Source: Nonlabens agnitus (GTDB taxonomy: Bacteria; Bacteroidota; Bacteroidia; Flavobacteriales; Flavobacteriaceae). Taken from it: a stretch of DNA of 64,000 nucleotides. Made by a program: the position numbers and the translations under genes. The stretch's first letter is position 1. Every line of letters begins with the position of its first letter. Below the pieces are notes generated by a model. That model was not told where the DNA came from, made no database searches, and saw only the letters and a program-made list of their open reading frames with translations. The stretch covers positions 1 to 64,000 of the forward strand of contig NZ_MQUC01000003.1 in the NCBI RefSeq assembly GCF_002994045.1, in the 5' to 3' direction. Below are positions 34,177-45,988 of the stretch, piece after piece.

Positions 34177-36142
34177 TAAGAACATATTGCATAGGGTATA
34201 TGCCGTCAGCATCTTCTTTGCCGTGGTAGCGATCGCTATTGTGGCGCAAATCGTTCGTATTCAGTTTTTTGAAGGCGATGCCTATCGTGCCAAGGCCGAA
34301 GAGCGCATCTTCCGCAATCAAATGGTAGAGGCAAATCGTGGTAATCTATATGATTCGAATGGGCAACTTTTGGCGACCTCGATCACTAAATATGACATAC
34401 GATTTGATGCCGTTGCTCCTAGTCAAAAGGATTTTAATAATGAGATAGAGCCTTTGGCGAGTTCGCTTTCGCGAAAGCTGAACAAACCAAAATCTTATTT
34501 CTTAACCAAATTCAGAAAGGCGAGAACCAATAACTCCAGATACCTGCACATCATAGACGATATCAATTATACCGACTTGATGGAACTGAAAAGTTTCCCA
34601 TTGTTCAAGCGCGGTGCCAATCGTGGCGGTTTGATCGTAGAGCCACATGTAGAGCGTGAATATCCGCTTGGAAAAATGGCAGAACGCCTAGTGGGTTATG
34701 ATGAGGTCGGTAAACCTAGAGTTGGGTTGGAAGGTGCCTACCGCAACTTTTTGAAAGGTGAAAACGGTTCCCGATTGGAACAAAAAATATCTGGCAACCA
34801 GTGGAAACCTATCAACAACGTCAATGAGATTGAGCCTAAAGATGGGCTGGACGTTTACACAACCATCGATGTAAACATGCAAGACGTGGCGCACCATGCG
34901 TTGCTGGAGCAGTTGGAATATTTTGAGGCAGATCACGGTACTGCAGTCGTGATGGAAACCGCGACTGGCGAGATCAAGGCCTTGTCAAATCTAGGCCGCT
35001 CGTCTGATGGTAAATATTTTGAGAAACGCAATTATGCGTTATGGGAATCTCACGAGCCTGGTTCGACGTTTAAACTGATGAGTGTGATTGCTGCTCTTGA
35101 AGATAAAGTCATCGATACCAGTACCGTTTTTGATACACAAAACGGGAAGATTTCCTATTACGGTCGCAATGTGCGCGACTCAAAATATGGTGGTTACGGC
35201 AAGATCAGTGTTGCGAGAGCTTTTGAACTGAGTTCTAACACAGCATTGGTTCAAATGGTTCAGGATAATTATGGTAGTGATCCTGAAAAGTATGTCGACC
35301 GCTTGTACAGCATGAATCTTAATGATAAGCTCAACCTTCCCATAATTGGTGAAGGGAAGCCTATGATTCCGCATCCAGATGATGAGAATTGGAGTGGTTT
35401 GTCGCTGCCCTGGATGGGATTTGGTTATGGTGTGCGGTTAACGCCTCTACAAACCTTGACCTTCTATAATGCTGTGGCTAATAATGGTGTGATGGTCAAG
35501 CCTCGCTTGATCAAGGAAGTAAGGTCTAAGGATAAGATGATTGAGAAATACGATCGCGAGATCATCAATCCGTCCATTTGTAGTCAAGAGACAATCGATA
35601 AGGTAAAGGTCATGATGGAGAATGTGGTCAAGCGCGGTACCGCAGACAATCTTTATAGCAGCCGTTTTTCCATGGCTGGTAAAACTGGAACCTGTCAAAC
35701 CGAATACTGGAAAGGCAGCGGTAACTATATCGCCTCTTTTGCAGGGTACTTTCCAGCAGATAAGCCCAAATACAGCTGTATAGTGGTAATCCATAAACCA
35801 AACACGGCCAAAGGTTATTATGGTAACATTGTCGCAGGACCAGTTTTCAAAAAAATTGCTCAAAAAATATACGCCAGTAATCCACAAGCAGATGAGGTGC
35901 AGTTACCTGAAGCAGTTCCTGTCAAAATTCAGAATAGCTTAAAGTCCTACTATACCAAGGCACAAAAAACCTCGAAAGATCTACCAGATTTAAGAGGCAT
36001 GGATGCCATGGATGCGATTGCCATTATTGAAAATATGGGCGCTAAAGTAAGAATTGTTGGCGCAGGTAAAGTCAAGTCTCAAAGTATTAAGCCTGGAACC
36101 AAGATCAATACGTCTCATCAAGTAATCCTGACGCTATCATGA
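34163..36142 (+). CDS. ftsI: Septal peptidoglycan transpeptidase FtsI (PBP3) with PASTA domain
   Basis: A 659-residue class B penicillin-binding protein. N-terminal membrane anchor (residues 14-31), pedestal with RGNLYDSNGQLLATS, transpeptidase domain with active-site STFK (Ser301-Lys304), SSN (FELSSNTALV) and KTGT (AGKTGTCQTEYW), and a C-terminal PASTA domain (about 590-659, LRGMDAMDAIAIIENMGAKV). It cross-links peptidoglycan at the septum. Residues 101-105 (SLSRK) are encoded by the palindrome at 34465, in the variable pedestal region. Start overlaps ftsL and end overlaps murE. Confidence 0.97.
   Translation: MATTDKNILHRVYAVSIFFAVVAIAIVAQIVRIQFFEGDAYRAKAEERIFRNQMVEANRGNLYDSNGQLLATSITKYDIRFDAVAPSQKDFNNEIEPLASSLSRKLNKPKSYFLTKFRKARTNNSRYLHIIDDINYTDLMELKSFPLFKRGANRGGLIVEPHVEREYPLGKMAERLVGYDEVGKPRVGLEGAYRNFLKGENGSRLEQKISGNQWKPINNVNEIEPKDGLDVYTTIDVNMQDVAHHALLEQLEYFEADHGTAVVMETATGEIKALSNLGRSSDGKYFEKRNYALWESHEPGSTFKLMSVIAALEDKVIDTSTVFDTQNGKISYYGRNVRDSKYGGYGKISVARAFELSSNTALVQMVQDNYGSDPEKYVDRLYSMNLNDKLNLPIIGEGKPMIPHPDDENWSGLSLPWMGFGYGVRLTPLQTLTFYNAVANNGVMVKPRLIKEVRSKDKMIEKYDREIINPSICSQETIDKVKVMMENVVKRGTADNLYSSRFSMAGKTGTCQTEYWKGSGNYIASFAGYFPADKPKYSCIVVIHKPNTAKGYYGNIVAGPVFKKIAQKIYASNPQADEVQLPEAVPVKIQNSLKSYYTKAQKTSKDLPDLRGMDAMDAIAIIENMGAKVRIVGAGKVKSQSIKPGTKINTSHQVILTLS
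34465..34478. repeat. Palindrome GCTTTCGCGAAAGC, copy 6 (coding)
   Basis: Inside ftsI, read as SLSRK, a different frame from most coding copies. Confidence 0.97.
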
Positions 36143-37605
36143 AAATACTAAGAGACATATTGTATAAAGTAAGACTGGATACGGTAATAGGATCTACTGA
36201 TCTTAAGGTAAACCATATTCACTTTGATTCCCGTAAGGTCAAGAACGGCGACGTCTTTATAGCTCTCAAGGGAACCGTAAGTGACGGCCATGATTTTATA
36301 GACAAGGCCATTGAGTTAGGTGCAAAGGCAATCGTAGTTGAAGATATGCCTGTTGATAAGAAAAAAAACGTCACTTATGTAGTGGTTGAAAATTCTCATG
36401 AAGCACTCGCTTTGATGGCGGCAAACTACTACGAGAATCCTTCAAGAGATCTTAAACTGATTGGGGTCACAGGAACAAATGGTAAAACCACTACTACCAG
36501 TTTGCTGTACCAACTCTTTAAAAATGTGGGATACAAAACTGGGCTTATTTCTACGGTAGAAATTTTGATCAACGGTAAATCCATCCCAACGAAGCACACG
36601 ACTCCAGATCCTCTCACCATCAACGATCATCTTGCTGCTATGCGAGATGCTGGTGTGGATTATTGTTTTATGGAAGTGAGCAGTCATGGTATCGCACAGG
36701 AGCGTGTGGCAGGATTGCATTTTGCAGGTGGTATTTTCACCAACCTATCTCACGACCACCTAGATTATCACGCCACGTTTGCAGAATATCGCGATGTCAA
36801 AAAGAGGTTCTTTGACGGCTTGCCTGCAGGTTCTTTTGCTCTTTATAACAAAGATGACAAAAACGGACCTATCATGGTCCAGAATACTAAGGCTAGAAAA
36901 CTAGGCTACGCTTTAAAAACCTATACAGATTATCAAGCCAATGTGCTTGAAAATCAATTTGGCGGCTTGCTATTAAAAGTGAATGGTCACGAGTTGTGGA
37001 CCAAGATGATTGGTGAGTTCAATGCATACAATGTGCTAGCGATATATGCATGCGCCATAGAATTGGGATTGGAAGAAATGGAAGTTCTTGAAGCCATATC
37101 AAAATTGGATGGTGTTTCTGGAAGGTTTCAATATTTCACAACTGTAAAGGACAAGATCACTGCTATAGTAGATTATGCACACACTCCAGATGCACTTAAA
37201 AACGTGCTGGAAACCATTAATAGCATACGTACTAAAAATGAAAAGGTCATTACGGTAGTAGGTTGCGGTGGCGATAGAGATCGCACCAAACGTCCCATTA
37301 TGGCAAATGTGGCTACTACATTGAGCGATATGGTTATCCTAACCAGCGATAATCCCAGAACTGAAGATCCGCAAGCGATTTTAAAAGAAATGGAAGCTGG
37401 CGTGGAACCACAGAATTACAAGAAGGCCATCACCATTGCAGATCGTGAGCAAGCCATCAAGACAGCGGCCAATATGGCGAATCCACAGGACATCATTTTA
37501 ATCGCTGGAAAAGGTCATGAAACCTATCAGGAAATCAATGGCGTGCGTCATGACTTTGATGATCGCCTTAAGATTACAACCATCCTCAAAAACCTTGATA
37601 AATAA
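36139..37605 (+). CDS. murE: UDP-MurNAc-L-Ala-D-Glu:meso-DAP ligase MurE
   Basis: 488 residues. ATP loop [14 protein letters not shown], substrate segment [24 protein letters not shown], and the DNPRTEDP motif that marks ligases adding meso-diaminopimelate rather than lysine, which also predicts the peptidoglycan type. It overlaps ftsI by four bases; mraY starts at its final base. Confidence 0.97.
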   Translation: MKILRDILYKVRLDTVIGSTDLKVNHIHFDSRKVKNGDVFIALKGTVSDGHDFIDKAIELGAKAIVVEDMPVDKKKNVTYVVVENSHEALALMAANYYENPSRDLKLIGVTGTNGKTTTTSLLYQLFKNVGYKTGLISTVEILINGKSIPTKHTTPDPLTINDHLAAMRDAGVDYCFMEVSSHGIAQERVAGLHFAGGIFTNLSHDHLDYHATFAEYRDVKKRFFDGLPAGSFALYNKDDKNGPIMVQNTKARKLGYALKTYTDYQANVLENQFGGLLLKVNGHELWTKMIGEFNAYNVLAIYACAIELGLEEMEVLEAISKLDGVSGRFQYFTTVKDKITAIVDYAHTPDALKNVLETINSIRTKNEKVITVVGCGGDRDRTKRPIMANVATTLSDMVILTSDNPRTEDPQAILKEMEAGVEPQNYKKAITIADREQAIKTAANMANPQDIILIAGKGHETYQEINGVRHDFDDRLKITTILKNLDK

Positions 37606-38837
37606 TGCTGTACTATCTATTTCAATATTTGGAGAGTGAGTTTCAAATGCCTGGTGCATCCTTGTTTGGATTCATCACATTTAGATCAGCACTAGCATTT
37701 GTTTTCTCATTAGGCTTTTCCACCATTTACGGTAAACGTATCATTAATTATTTACAAAGAAAACAAGTAGGTGAAAGTGTACGCGATTTAGGTCTGGAAG
37801 GTCAGGCTCAAAAAGCAGGAACACCTACCATGGGTGGCGTCATAATTATTTTAGGTACGTTGATTCCGGCGTTGTTGTTGTGTCAACTGGATAACATTTA
37901 TGTGATCATGCTATTGATCACAACCGTCTGGATGGGTTGTATAGGTTTTACAGATGATTACATCAAGATATTCAAAAAGGACAAAGGTGGTCTTAAAGGC
38001 TGGTTCAAGGTTATTGGTCAGGTAGGTTTAGGCCTGATTATAGGTGCGATCATGTTTTTTAATGAAGACGTTACAATCAAAGAGGAATTGGTAAACCCAG
38101 TAAATTCTCAAGAGTTAATTACCCAGAATTCATTGGCAGAATTTGGTCCAGCAGAGCACTCTACTAAAACTACCATTCCTTTTGTAAAAGAGAATGAGTT
38201 CGATTACGAATCATTGGTCACTTGGATCGATCCAGATCTAGCGCCTTTTGCATGGTTGATCTTTATTCCTATTGTCATATTTATCGTTACCGCAGTATCC
38301 AACGGCGCCAATCTTACTGATGGTATCGATGGTCTCGCGGCTGGAACCAGCGCTATTGTCGTGGTCACGTTGGCATTGTTTGCGTGGATTTCTGGAAACA
38401 TCGTTTTTGCAGATTATCTCAATGTTATGTACATCCCTAATTCTGGAGAAATGGTGGTGTTTATTACCGCATTCGCTGGAGCGTTGGTAGGATTTTTATG
38501 GTACAACACCTTTCCGGCGCAAGTTTTCATGGGCGATACTGGTAGCCTCACCATAGGTGGTGTTATCGCTGTACTTGCCATAGCAACTCGCAAGGAACTC
38601 TTGATCCCGATTTTGTGTGGTGTATTCATCATGGAAAACTTATCGGTAGTCATGCAGGTTAGCTGGTTCAAGTACACCAGGCAAAAATTTGGTGAAGGAC
38701 GCCGCATCTTTTTGATGTCGCCACTACATCACCACTATCAAAAAAGAGGTTTCCATGAATCCAAAATCGTTGTGCGATTCTGGATCGTCGGTATCCTACT
38801 CGCCATCATATCCATCGTCACACTCAAGGTACGTTAA
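37605..38837 (+). CDS. mraY: Phospho-MurNAc-pentapeptide transferase MraY
   Basis: A 410-residue multi-pass membrane enzyme forming lipid I. Motifs: [56 protein letters not shown] and [16 protein letters not shown], including the catalytic Asp-Asp pair. The loop around residues 150-210 is longer than in E. coli MraY (360 residues), as is common in Bacteroidota. It overlaps both neighbours by one base. Confidence 0.97.
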   Translation: MLYYLFQYLESEFQMPGASLFGFITFRSALAFVFSLGFSTIYGKRIINYLQRKQVGESVRDLGLEGQAQKAGTPTMGGVIIILGTLIPALLLCQLDNIYVIMLLITTVWMGCIGFTDDYIKIFKKDKGGLKGWFKVIGQVGLGLIIGAIMFFNEDVTIKEELVNPVNSQELITQNSLAEFGPAEHSTKTTIPFVKENEFDYESLVTWIDPDLAPFAWLIFIPIVIFIVTAVSNGANLTDGIDGLAAGTSAIVVVTLALFAWISGNIVFADYLNVMYIPNSGEMVVFITAFAGALVGFLWYNTFPAQVFMGDTGSLTIGGVIAVLAIATRKELLIPILCGVFIMENLSVVMQVSWFKYTRQKFGEGRRIFLMSPLHHHYQKRGFHESKIVVRFWIVGILLAIISIVTLKVR

Positions 38838-40198
38838 TGATACAGGAGAAATTCACATATAATTTTTCTAACATCGTCATTCTCGGCGGTGGCATTAGTG
38901 GTATGGGCGCCGCATTGCTGGCTGCTGATCGTGGCTATAAGGTCTTTTTGAGCAATAGGGATGAATTGAGTGACGCTTTCGCGAAAGCGTTACAAACCCA
39001 CAACATTCCCTACGAGACAGGTGCTCATACACTTGAAAAAATCCTTGCTGCAAGTCTAATCGTGAAAAGTCCCGGCATTCCAGATACTGCCGAGATCATC
39101 CAGAAAGCCACCAAAGCTGGAATTCCCGTGATTTCTGAAATTGAATTTGCCGCAGAACATTCTAACGAGACCATCGTAGCCGTAACTGGTAGCAATGGAA
39201 AAACAACCGTTACCAGTTTACTAGGACATCTATTCACTCAAGCGGGAATGGATCATACCATGGGCGGCAACATAGGCAAAAGTTTTGCTCAACAAGTCAC
39301 CGAATCTCCTGCCGAGGTGCGTCTACTGGAAGTAAGTAGTTTCCAACTGGACGGCATCAATAATTTCAAGCCTAAGGTCGCTGTATTGCTTAATGTGACG
39401 CCAGATCATCTGGATCGCTATGACTACAAGTTTGAAAACTATCTGGCTTCAAAAATGCGCATCGCCATGAACCAGGATCAAGATGATTATCTGGTGTACA
39501 ATGCAGACGATGAAGCTATAGGGCAGGCTTTAAAAACAACCCCAATAAGATCCACACTAGTTCCATTCTCGATGACAAAAGAATTGGAATATGGTGCATC
39601 ACTCATAAACAATACAATTAAGATCGCCATCGATCAAACCCCATTTACTATGCCATTAGAACAACTTTCCCTCAAGGGACAACACAACACTGCAAATGCC
39701 ATGGCTGCTGCTACCACCGCAAAACTTTTGAAGATACGTAAAGAGACGATCAGACAAAGTATGCAATCCTTTCAAGGTGTGGAGCACAGACTAGAGCAAG
39801 TGCTTAAAATCAACAAGGTTCAATATATCAACGACTCTAAGGCCACTAACGTTAATGCTACATTTTATGCTTTGGACAGTATGGAACAGCCCACAGTTTG
39901 GATTGTTGGTGGCGTGGACAAGGGTAACGATTACTCACAACTGTACCATCTAGTGAACAAGCATGTCAAAGCGATCGTTTGCCTAGGTGTCGATAATTCT
40001 AAAATAGTAGAAGCTTTTGGTAGCTGTGTAGAGCAAATGGTAGAAACCAACTCCATGGAAGATGCCGTGCGAGTGGCCTATAAGTTGGCTAACGCAGGCG
40101 ATACCGTATTGCTAAGTCCAGCCTGTGCGAGTTTTGATTTGTTTGACAATTATGAGGATCGTGGCCGTCAATTTAAAAAAGCAGTAAGAGGATTATAA
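38837..40198 (+). CDS. murD: UDP-MurNAc-L-alanine:D-glutamate ligase MurD
   Basis: 453 residues. N-terminal nucleotide-binding fold (ILGGGISGMGAALLAADRG), ATP loop VTGSNGKTTVTSLL, LNVTPDHLDRYD, GVEHRLEQV and NDSKATNVNAT. It adds D-Glu to UDP-MurNAc-Ala in the cytoplasm. Residues 47-51 (AFAKA) come from the palindrome at 38975, at the surface of the first domain. One-base overlap with mraY; ftsW starts one base after the stop. Confidence 0.97.
   Translation: MIQEKFTYNFSNIVILGGGISGMGAALLAADRGYKVFLSNRDELSDAFAKALQTHNIPYETGAHTLEKILAASLIVKSPGIPDTAEIIQKATKAGIPVISEIEFAAEHSNETIVAVTGSNGKTTVTSLLGHLFTQAGMDHTMGGNIGKSFAQQVTESPAEVRLLEVSSFQLDGINNFKPKVAVLLNVTPDHLDRYDYKFENYLASKMRIAMNQDQDDYLVYNADDEAIGQALKTTPIRSTLVPFSMTKELEYGASLINNTIKIAIDQTPFTMPLEQLSLKGQHNTANAMAAATTAKLLKIRKETIRQSMQSFQGVEHRLEQVLKINKVQYINDSKATNVNATFYALDSMEQPTVWIVGGVDKGNDYSQLYHLVNKHVKAIVCLGVDNSKIVEAFGSCVEQMVETNSMEDAVRVAYKLANAGDTVLLSPACASFDLFDNYEDRGRQFKKAVRGL
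38975..38988. repeat. Palindrome GCTTTCGCGAAAGC, copy 7 (coding)
   Basis: Inside murD, read as AFAKA (residues 47-51). Confidence 0.97.
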
Positions 40199-40199
40199 T

Positions 40200-41399
40200 T
40201 TGAAGATCAAAGACTACATATCTGGCGATTCCTTTTTATGGGCACTGGTATTGATACTGGCGATATTTTCGTTTTTACCAGTATACAGTGCCAGTAGTAA
40301 TTTGGCCTACCTCAATGGCGGTGAAGGTAATACGCTCAAATATGTGATCAAGCACTTTGCACATTTAGTTTTGGGATTGGGCATCGCTTATACCTTCCAT
40401 AAAATACCCTATAATTATTTCAAGGGATTGAGTTTTATCATGCTGCCCATCGTGATTTTACTACTCATTTTCACAGCCTTTCAGGGAACTGAAATGGATG
40501 GAGCAAACGCCAGTCGCTGGATTCAAATCCCAATTGTAGGTGTAGGTTTCCAGACCAGTACACTGGCCGCAGTGGTTTTAATGGTTTGGGTAGCTCGCTA
40601 TCTTAACGCCATGCGGGATAAAGTCATTGAATTCAAGAAGTCGCTTTTGCCTTTATGGTTGCCAGTAGGATTGATCTTGGCACTCATATTACCATCCAAT
40701 TTCTCAACGACAGCGATATTGTTTTTAATGGTTTTGCTAGTGTGTTTTATAGGTGGTTATCCATGGAAATACTTATTAGCTATCGTTGGTAGCGGTTTGT
40801 TGGTGTTGACTTTATTTATCATTACCGCAAAGGCTTTCCCAGACGCATTCCCTAATCGCGTCGACACATGGGTAAGTCGTATTGAAAGCTTCTCTGGTGA
40901 CGGAACCTCAGATTCAGAATATCAGGTGGACAAGGCAAAAACAGCCATAGCAACTGGGTACGTTTGGGGACAAGGTCCAGGCAAAAGCCAGCAAAAACAC
41001 TTTTTACCACAATCCAGCAGCGACTTTATCTATGCGATTATCATAGAAGAATTTGGTCTCATAGGTGGCGCCGTGATATTGCTGGTCTATATGCTGGTCT
41101 TGTTCAGACTAGTGGTCATTGCCAATAAAGCTGATACCATTTTTGGAACCTTACTAGTCATAGGTGTCGGTTTCCCCATTGTTTTACAAGCATTGATCAA
41201 TATGGCGGTAGCCGTGAATCTATTTCCAGTAACAGGTCAAACCTTACCGTTGATTTCCAGTGGTGGAACCTCCATCTGGATGACGTGTATGGCGATAGGA
41301 ATTATTTTAAGCGTAAGTGCAAAAAGACAAGCTATAAAAGCTCAGGAAACTCCTGAGGAAGAATTGAACCCATTAGACGTGTTGAGTGAAGTCTTATAG
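40200..41399 (+). CDS. ftsW: Septal peptidoglycan glycosyltransferase FtsW
   Basis: A 399-residue SEDS-family protein with about ten membrane helices. Family motifs: [48 protein letters not shown] (carrying the usual GxGxGxSxQK pattern), [12 protein letters not shown] and [11 protein letters not shown]. It polymerises lipid II with FtsI at the division site. The start is TTG at 40200, just after the murD stop; no ATG nearby gives the full first helix. The end overlaps murG by 14 bases. Confidence 0.95.
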   Translation: MKIKDYISGDSFLWALVLILAIFSFLPVYSASSNLAYLNGGEGNTLKYVIKHFAHLVLGLGIAYTFHKIPYNYFKGLSFIMLPIVILLLIFTAFQGTEMDGANASRWIQIPIVGVGFQTSTLAAVVLMVWVARYLNAMRDKVIEFKKSLLPLWLPVGLILALILPSNFSTTAILFLMVLLVCFIGGYPWKYLLAIVGSGLLVLTLFIITAKAFPDAFPNRVDTWVSRIESFSGDGTSDSEYQVDKAKTAIATGYVWGQGPGKSQQKHFLPQSSSDFIYAIIIEEFGLIGGAVILLVYMLVLFRLVVIANKADTIFGTLLVIGVGFPIVLQALINMAVAVNLFPVTGQTLPLISSGGTSIWMTCMAIGIILSVSAKRQAIKAQETPEEELNPLDVLSEVL

Positions 41400-42477
41400 A
41401 ATTATCATATCTGGCGGTGGCACAGGTGGCCACATTTTCCCTGCGATCTCGATTGCAAATGAATGCCGTCGTAGATGGCCCGATTGTGCCATTCTATTCG
41501 TAGGCGCAAACGACCGCATGGAAATGGAGAAAGTTCCAGCGGCCGGTTATGAAATCAAGGGTTTGTGGATAAGCGGCTTGCAAAGAAAACTGTCTGCCAA
41601 AAATCTATCCTTTCCATTGAAGGTGGTGAAAAGTCTTATGGATGCACGCAAGATTGTCAGTGAATTTAAGCCTGATGTCGCTATAGGTACTGGCGGTTAT
41701 GCCAGTGGTCCGTTATTATTTATGGCGCATAAAAAAGGGGTACCAACTTTAATCCAAGAGCAAAATTCCTATGCAGGGATAACCAATAAACTACTTGCTA
41801 AGAAAGTGGATAAAGTCTGTGTGGCGAGCGATCACATGGAACGATTTTTCCCGAAAAATAAAATAGTTTTTACCGGCAATCCGGTGCGTCAGGATCTGGT
41901 AGATCAAAAAACTTCAAAAGCAGAAGCATTACAACATTTCGGTTTTGAGGATTCGAATAAAAAAACACTTTTAGTTTTAGGTGGCAGTTTAGGTGCCCGC
42001 AGGATTAATCAACTGATTGAAAGTCAATTGGAGTTGCTCCAGCAGGACACCCAGATCATCTGGCAATGCGGGAAGCTGTACTATGATCAATATAAAAAAC
42101 ACGATAGCAACACGGTTAATGTGAATGCTTTCTTGAACCGCATGGATCTGGCTTATGCTGCGGCAGATTTCATTATTTCCCGTGCTGGCGCCGGTACGAT
42201 ATCAGAGTTGGCACTTATAGGCAAGCCCGTCATTTTTATACCATCACCTCACGTCGCCGAAGATCACCAGACTAAAAACGCACTCGCCATCCAGGATAAA
42301 GATGCGGCGCTCATGATAAGAGAACAGGAACTGGACGATAATTTCCCGATGATCTGGAAGCAGCTCTCCAGTGATACAGCTTTACAGCAACGACTGTCTG
42401 CAAACCTCTCCAAACTCGCAAAACCCAACGCGACCGTAGAGATCGTCAACCATATTAAAGAACTCATTGATGCGTGA
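41386..42477 (+). CDS. murG: UDP-GlcNAc:lipid I N-acetylglucosaminyltransferase MurG
   Basis: 363 residues. Gly-rich [85 protein letters not shown] and AEDHQTKNA are all diagnostic. It makes lipid II at the inner face of the membrane. GTG start at 41386 lies inside ftsW; the end overlaps murC. Confidence 0.97.
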   Translation: MKSYRIIISGGGTGGHIFPAISIANECRRRWPDCAILFVGANDRMEMEKVPAAGYEIKGLWISGLQRKLSAKNLSFPLKVVKSLMDARKIVSEFKPDVAIGTGGYASGPLLFMAHKKGVPTLIQEQNSYAGITNKLLAKKVDKVCVASDHMERFFPKNKIVFTGNPVRQDLVDQKTSKAEALQHFGFEDSNKKTLLVLGGSLGARRINQLIESQLELLQQDTQIIWQCGKLYYDQYKKHDSNTVNVNAFLNRMDLAYAAADFIISRAGAGTISELALIGKPVIFIPSPHVAEDHQTKNALAIQDKDAALMIREQELDDNFPMIWKQLSSDTALQQRLSANLSKLAKPNATVEIVNHIKELIDA

Positions 42478-43828
42478 TTTGAAAGACATAACCCATTTTT
42501 ATTTCATCGGCATCGGCGGGATTGGAATGAGTGCGCTGGCGCGTTACCTGCACACGCAAGGCAAGCATGTAGCTGGCTATGACCGTATCGTCACGTCACT
42601 TTCAAAAAAGTTGGAAGATGAAGGTATTGATATTCATTATGAAAGCAAATTTGATAAGATCCCTTCGGCCTTCAAAAATCCCGAAACAGCACAGGTAGTG
42701 TACACGCCAGCCGTTCCACAAACCTTTGATGAATTAGTTCGCTTTCGCGAAAGCGGAATACCCATCACCAAACGTGCTCAATTGCTGGGTCAGATTTCTA
42801 AAACAATGACCTGTCTGGCCATCGCTGGAACTCATGGGAAGACGACAACCAGTGCGATTTTGGCGCATTTACTATATCAAAGCGACATTAAAACCACAGC
42901 CTTTTTGGGCGGAATTCTAGAAGGGTACAACACCAACTACCTGAATAGCGGTACCGATGTGATGGTCGTTGAGGCAGATGAATTTGACAGGTCTTTTCTA
43001 CAATTGGAGCCTAATGTGGCAGGTGTGACGGCTATTGATCCAGACCATTTGGATATTTATGGAAACGAGGAAGAATTTAGAAAGGCTTTTGAAGAATTTG
43101 GTGCGCTAGTTCCTGAAGGTGCGTTGTTTATCAATGAATCTGTCAAGCTTTCTGGTAATACCATAGGTTTTGATTCTGGCGATTATCATACCAGCCATTT
43201 GACCATCGTCGACGGCGCCTATTACTTCAATTTGGTAACTCCATCTGGAACTATAAAAAATTGGAGTTTGAGGTTGCCTGGAAGACATAATCTGGCAAAC
43301 GCGATTTTGGCAGTTGCCATGGCGCTTGAATATGGTGCTGATCCTGAAAAACTTAAAAAAGCACTGGCCACCTTCAAAGGTGTGGAACGCAGGTTCTCTT
43401 ACAAGTTAGACACTGAAAAATTTGTTGTCATTGACGATTATGCGCATCACCCAACCGAAATCAATGCGGTGTATCAAGCCGTCGCTGAAATGTATCCTGA
43501 TGAAGAATACACCGTTATTTTCCAGCCGCACTTGTACTCACGCACTAAGGATTTCATGGATGATTTTGCATCCAGTTTATCGCAATTTCACAAGGTAGGT
43601 ATGCTTAACATTTATGCTGCAAGAGAAGAGCCTATGGAAGGTGTTCATGCTGCAGTGCTATGTGATTTAATTCGTAATCAGGAACAATCGCCACACATGA
43701 CGACCTTGCTGGAAAAGGAAGATATAGCAGAGTTTGTAAAAGAAATGGGTAATAGGATAGTGCTGTTACTGGGAGCTGGTGATATAGGAGCCGAAGTGGA
43801 ACGAGTAGTTAAAGAATTGGCACGATGA
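42470..43828 (+). CDS. murC: UDP-N-acetylmuramate:L-alanine ligase MurC
   Basis: 452 residues from the ATG at 42470; a TTG three bases earlier is also in frame. Rossmann motif [18 protein letters not shown] loop [45 protein letters not shown] and [10 protein letters not shown]. It attaches the first peptide residue to UDP-MurNAc. Residues 91-95 (RFRES) are encoded by the palindrome at 42741. Overlaps murG and ftsQ. Confidence 0.97.
   Translation: MRDLKDITHFYFIGIGGIGMSALARYLHTQGKHVAGYDRIVTSLSKKLEDEGIDIHYESKFDKIPSAFKNPETAQVVYTPAVPQTFDELVRFRESGIPITKRAQLLGQISKTMTCLAIAGTHGKTTTSAILAHLLYQSDIKTTAFLGGILEGYNTNYLNSGTDVMVVEADEFDRSFLQLEPNVAGVTAIDPDHLDIYGNEEEFRKAFEEFGALVPEGALFINESVKLSGNTIGFDSGDYHTSHLTIVDGAYYFNLVTPSGTIKNWSLRLPGRHNLANAILAVAMALEYGADPEKLKKALATFKGVERRFSYKLDTEKFVVIDDYAHHPTEINAVYQAVAEMYPDEEYTVIFQPHLYSRTKDFMDDFASSLSQFHKVGMLNIYAAREEPMEGVHAAVLCDLIRNQEQSPHMTTLLEKEDIAEFVKEMGNRIVLLLGAGDIGAEVERVVKELAR
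42741..42754. repeat. Palindrome GCTTTCGCGAAAGC, copy 8 (coding)
   Basis: Inside murC, read as RFRES, the third possible frame. Confidence 0.97.
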
Positions 43829-44547
43829 AGAGGATATTCAATCTATTGATTCTACCTGTAATTCTTGTTGGGATTTTGGCGCTGTATTCTTTTGCTAACA
43901 AGCGTCATTACAATCGCGAAATCACAGATATAAATATCTCATTTACAGATTACAGTGATCCGTTTATATCTGAAGATAACGTTAATAAATTGTTGATACA
44001 AAAAGAAGATAGTGTCGATAATCGGCTGGTAGAAAAATTAGATTTGAATAAGAGCGAGACCAGACTTGTCGCAGACCCAATGATCAGAGCCGCAGAGGTT
44101 TCTGTGGATCTTAACGGGAAACTACATGTTATGGTAGAGCAACGCAGGCCACTAGCAAGATTGTTAGGAGGCCTTAATGTCTATCTGGATAGTGATAATA
44201 GCATCATGCCGCTATCAAGTGAACACACGGCGTTGGTTCCTGTAGTCTTGGGCTTCAAGCCTGAATTTCAGGAAGAGTTGTATGAATTTTTAGTCTATCT
44301 AGAAAATGATGAGTTGCTTCATGCGGCAGTCACGCAAATTGTTCTGGATAGCAAGGGAAACGCCACTTTGATGTTGCGTTCCAATGATATGAGATTAAAA
44401 CTGGGCAAGTTGGATAAGTTGCATAGTAAGATGACCAACTTTAAAGCAATGCTTGCCAAGGTAGAAAAAGACAAAGCAGTCGATCAAATCAAAGCGATGG
44501 ACTTGAGGTTTGACGGTCAGGTAATTGTAGTTAAAAAGGAAGAATAA
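43825..44547 (+). CDS. ftsQ: Cell-division protein FtsQ/DivIB
   Basis: 240 residues: short cytoplasmic tip, one transmembrane helix (about 5-24, FNLLILPVILVGILALYSFA) and a periplasmic part with the FtsQ beta pattern (MIRAAEVSVDLNGKLHVMVE, QRRPLARLLGG). Position between murC and ftsA supports the call. It links early and late division proteins. Overlaps murC by four bases; ftsA starts at its last base. Confidence 0.93.
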   Translation: MKRIFNLLILPVILVGILALYSFANKRHYNREITDINISFTDYSDPFISEDNVNKLLIQKEDSVDNRLVEKLDLNKSETRLVADPMIRAAEVSVDLNGKLHVMVEQRRPLARLLGGLNVYLDSDNSIMPLSSEHTALVPVVLGFKPEFQEELYEFLVYLENDELLHAAVTQIVLDSKGNATLMLRSNDMRLKLGKLDKLHSKMTNFKAMLAKVEKDKAVDQIKAMDLRFDGQVIVVKKEE

Positions 44548-45905
44548 TGGAACCACAAGAATTTGCAGTAGGACTAGACATAGGTACGACAAAGATCGTT
44601 GCCATGATTGGTCGCAAAAATGAGTACGGCAAACTTGAGATCCTAGGTGTAGGAAGATCAAAAAGTCTGGGCGTTCATCGTGGTGTGGTCAACAATATCA
44701 CGCAAACGATCACCTCCATACAACAAGCGGTTTCACAAGCTGAAGCCGTGAGTGGTATACAAATCAAAGACGTTACCGTAGGTATTGCGGGACAGCACAT
44801 ACGTAGTTTGCAGCATAGCGATTATATCACTCGTGGCGATAGTGAAACAGTCATCAATCAAGATGATATCACAAAGTTGTGTAATCAGGTATTCAAGCTG
44901 GTCATGCTGCCAGGTGAAGAGATCATCCACGTGTTGCCTCAAGAATATAAGATTGATGGACAGTCAGAGATCAAAGAGCCCATTGGAATGTATGGTGGCC
45001 GATTAGAGGCTAACTTTCATGTAGTGGTTGGTCAGGTGGCGTCCATTAGAAATATAGGTCGCTGTGTAAAAAGCGCTGATCTGGAATTGTCAGACATCAC
45101 TTTAGAACCTCTCGCGAGTGCAGATGCTGTTTTGAGTCAGGAAGAAAAAGAAGCTGGAGTAGCGCTCATCGACATAGGTGGTGGTACCACAGACCTCGCA
45201 ATTTTTAAGGATGGAATCATTCGTCACACCGCAGTGATACCTCAAGGAGGTAACATCATCACTCAAGATATCAAAGAAGGCTGCTCAATCATTGAAAAGC
45301 AGGCAGAGCTGCTCAAAACAAAATTTGGTAGTGCATGGCCAGGCGAGAATAAGGAAAACGAAATCGTTTCTATTCCAGGTTTGCGCGGTAGAGAGCCTAA
45401 GGAAATTACCCTAAAGAACTTGAGCAAGATCATTCATGCCAGAGTGATTGAGATTCTGGAAACCGTATTTGTTGAGATTAAGAATTACGGTCATGACGAA
45501 CCTAAAAAGCAATTGATCGCTGGTGTGGTGCTTACCGGTGGCGGTAGCCAGCTCAAGCATATCAAACAGCTAGCGGAATATGTTACAGGAATGCCCAGTC
45601 GTATAGGCTATCCTAACGAGCACCTTGCTGGCGACAGCGATACAGAAAGTACCAGCCCGTTGTTTGCAACAGCGGTAGGATTGGTATTGAAAGGATTAGA
45701 GGCAAATGAATTCCATACAGCAAAAAGCCAGCAAAAGGAAGCAGCGGTTTCCAATGCTAATGCTGGAAATAACACGCCGGTAGAAGAAAAGCCTAAAGCA
45801 CCTGAAACAGAAGAACAGCAAACCGTAACCCAACCTAGAAAGAGCAAAGGCATATTTGAGAATTGGGCCAATAAGTTCAAGGACTTTCTGGACAAAGCAG
45901 AATAG
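44547..45905 (+). CDS. ftsA: Cell-division protein FtsA
   Basis: A 452-residue actin-fold protein tethering FtsZ to the membrane. Phosphate 1 motif VGLDIGTTKIVAMIGR, phosphate 2 ALIDIGGGTTDLAIFKDG, adenosine motif GVVLTGGGSQLKHI. A low-complexity linker rich in Gln, Glu and Lys is followed by a C-terminal amphipathic helix (KGIFENWANKFKDFLDKAE) for membrane binding. It is followed 83 bases later by ftsZ. Confidence 0.97.
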   Translation: MEPQEFAVGLDIGTTKIVAMIGRKNEYGKLEILGVGRSKSLGVHRGVVNNITQTITSIQQAVSQAEAVSGIQIKDVTVGIAGQHIRSLQHSDYITRGDSETVINQDDITKLCNQVFKLVMLPGEEIIHVLPQEYKIDGQSEIKEPIGMYGGRLEANFHVVVGQVASIRNIGRCVKSADLELSDITLEPLASADAVLSQEEKEAGVALIDIGGGTTDLAIFKDGIIRHTAVIPQGGNIITQDIKEGCSIIEKQAELLKTKFGSAWPGENKENEIVSIPGLRGREPKEITLKNLSKIIHARVIEILETVFVEIKNYGHDEPKKQLIAGVVLTGGGSQLKHIKQLAEYVTGMPSRIGYPNEHLAGDSDTESTSPLFATAVGLVLKGLEANEFHTAKSQQKEAAVSNANAGNNTPVEEKPKAPETEEQQTVTQPRKSKGIFENWANKFKDFLDKAE

Positions 45906-45988
45906 AAGAAATAAAAAAGAAAAGGAAAATAACGAAGGCCTTAAAACCACCTTCAACAATAAAGTAGTAAAGGTAAAAGTAGCAATAT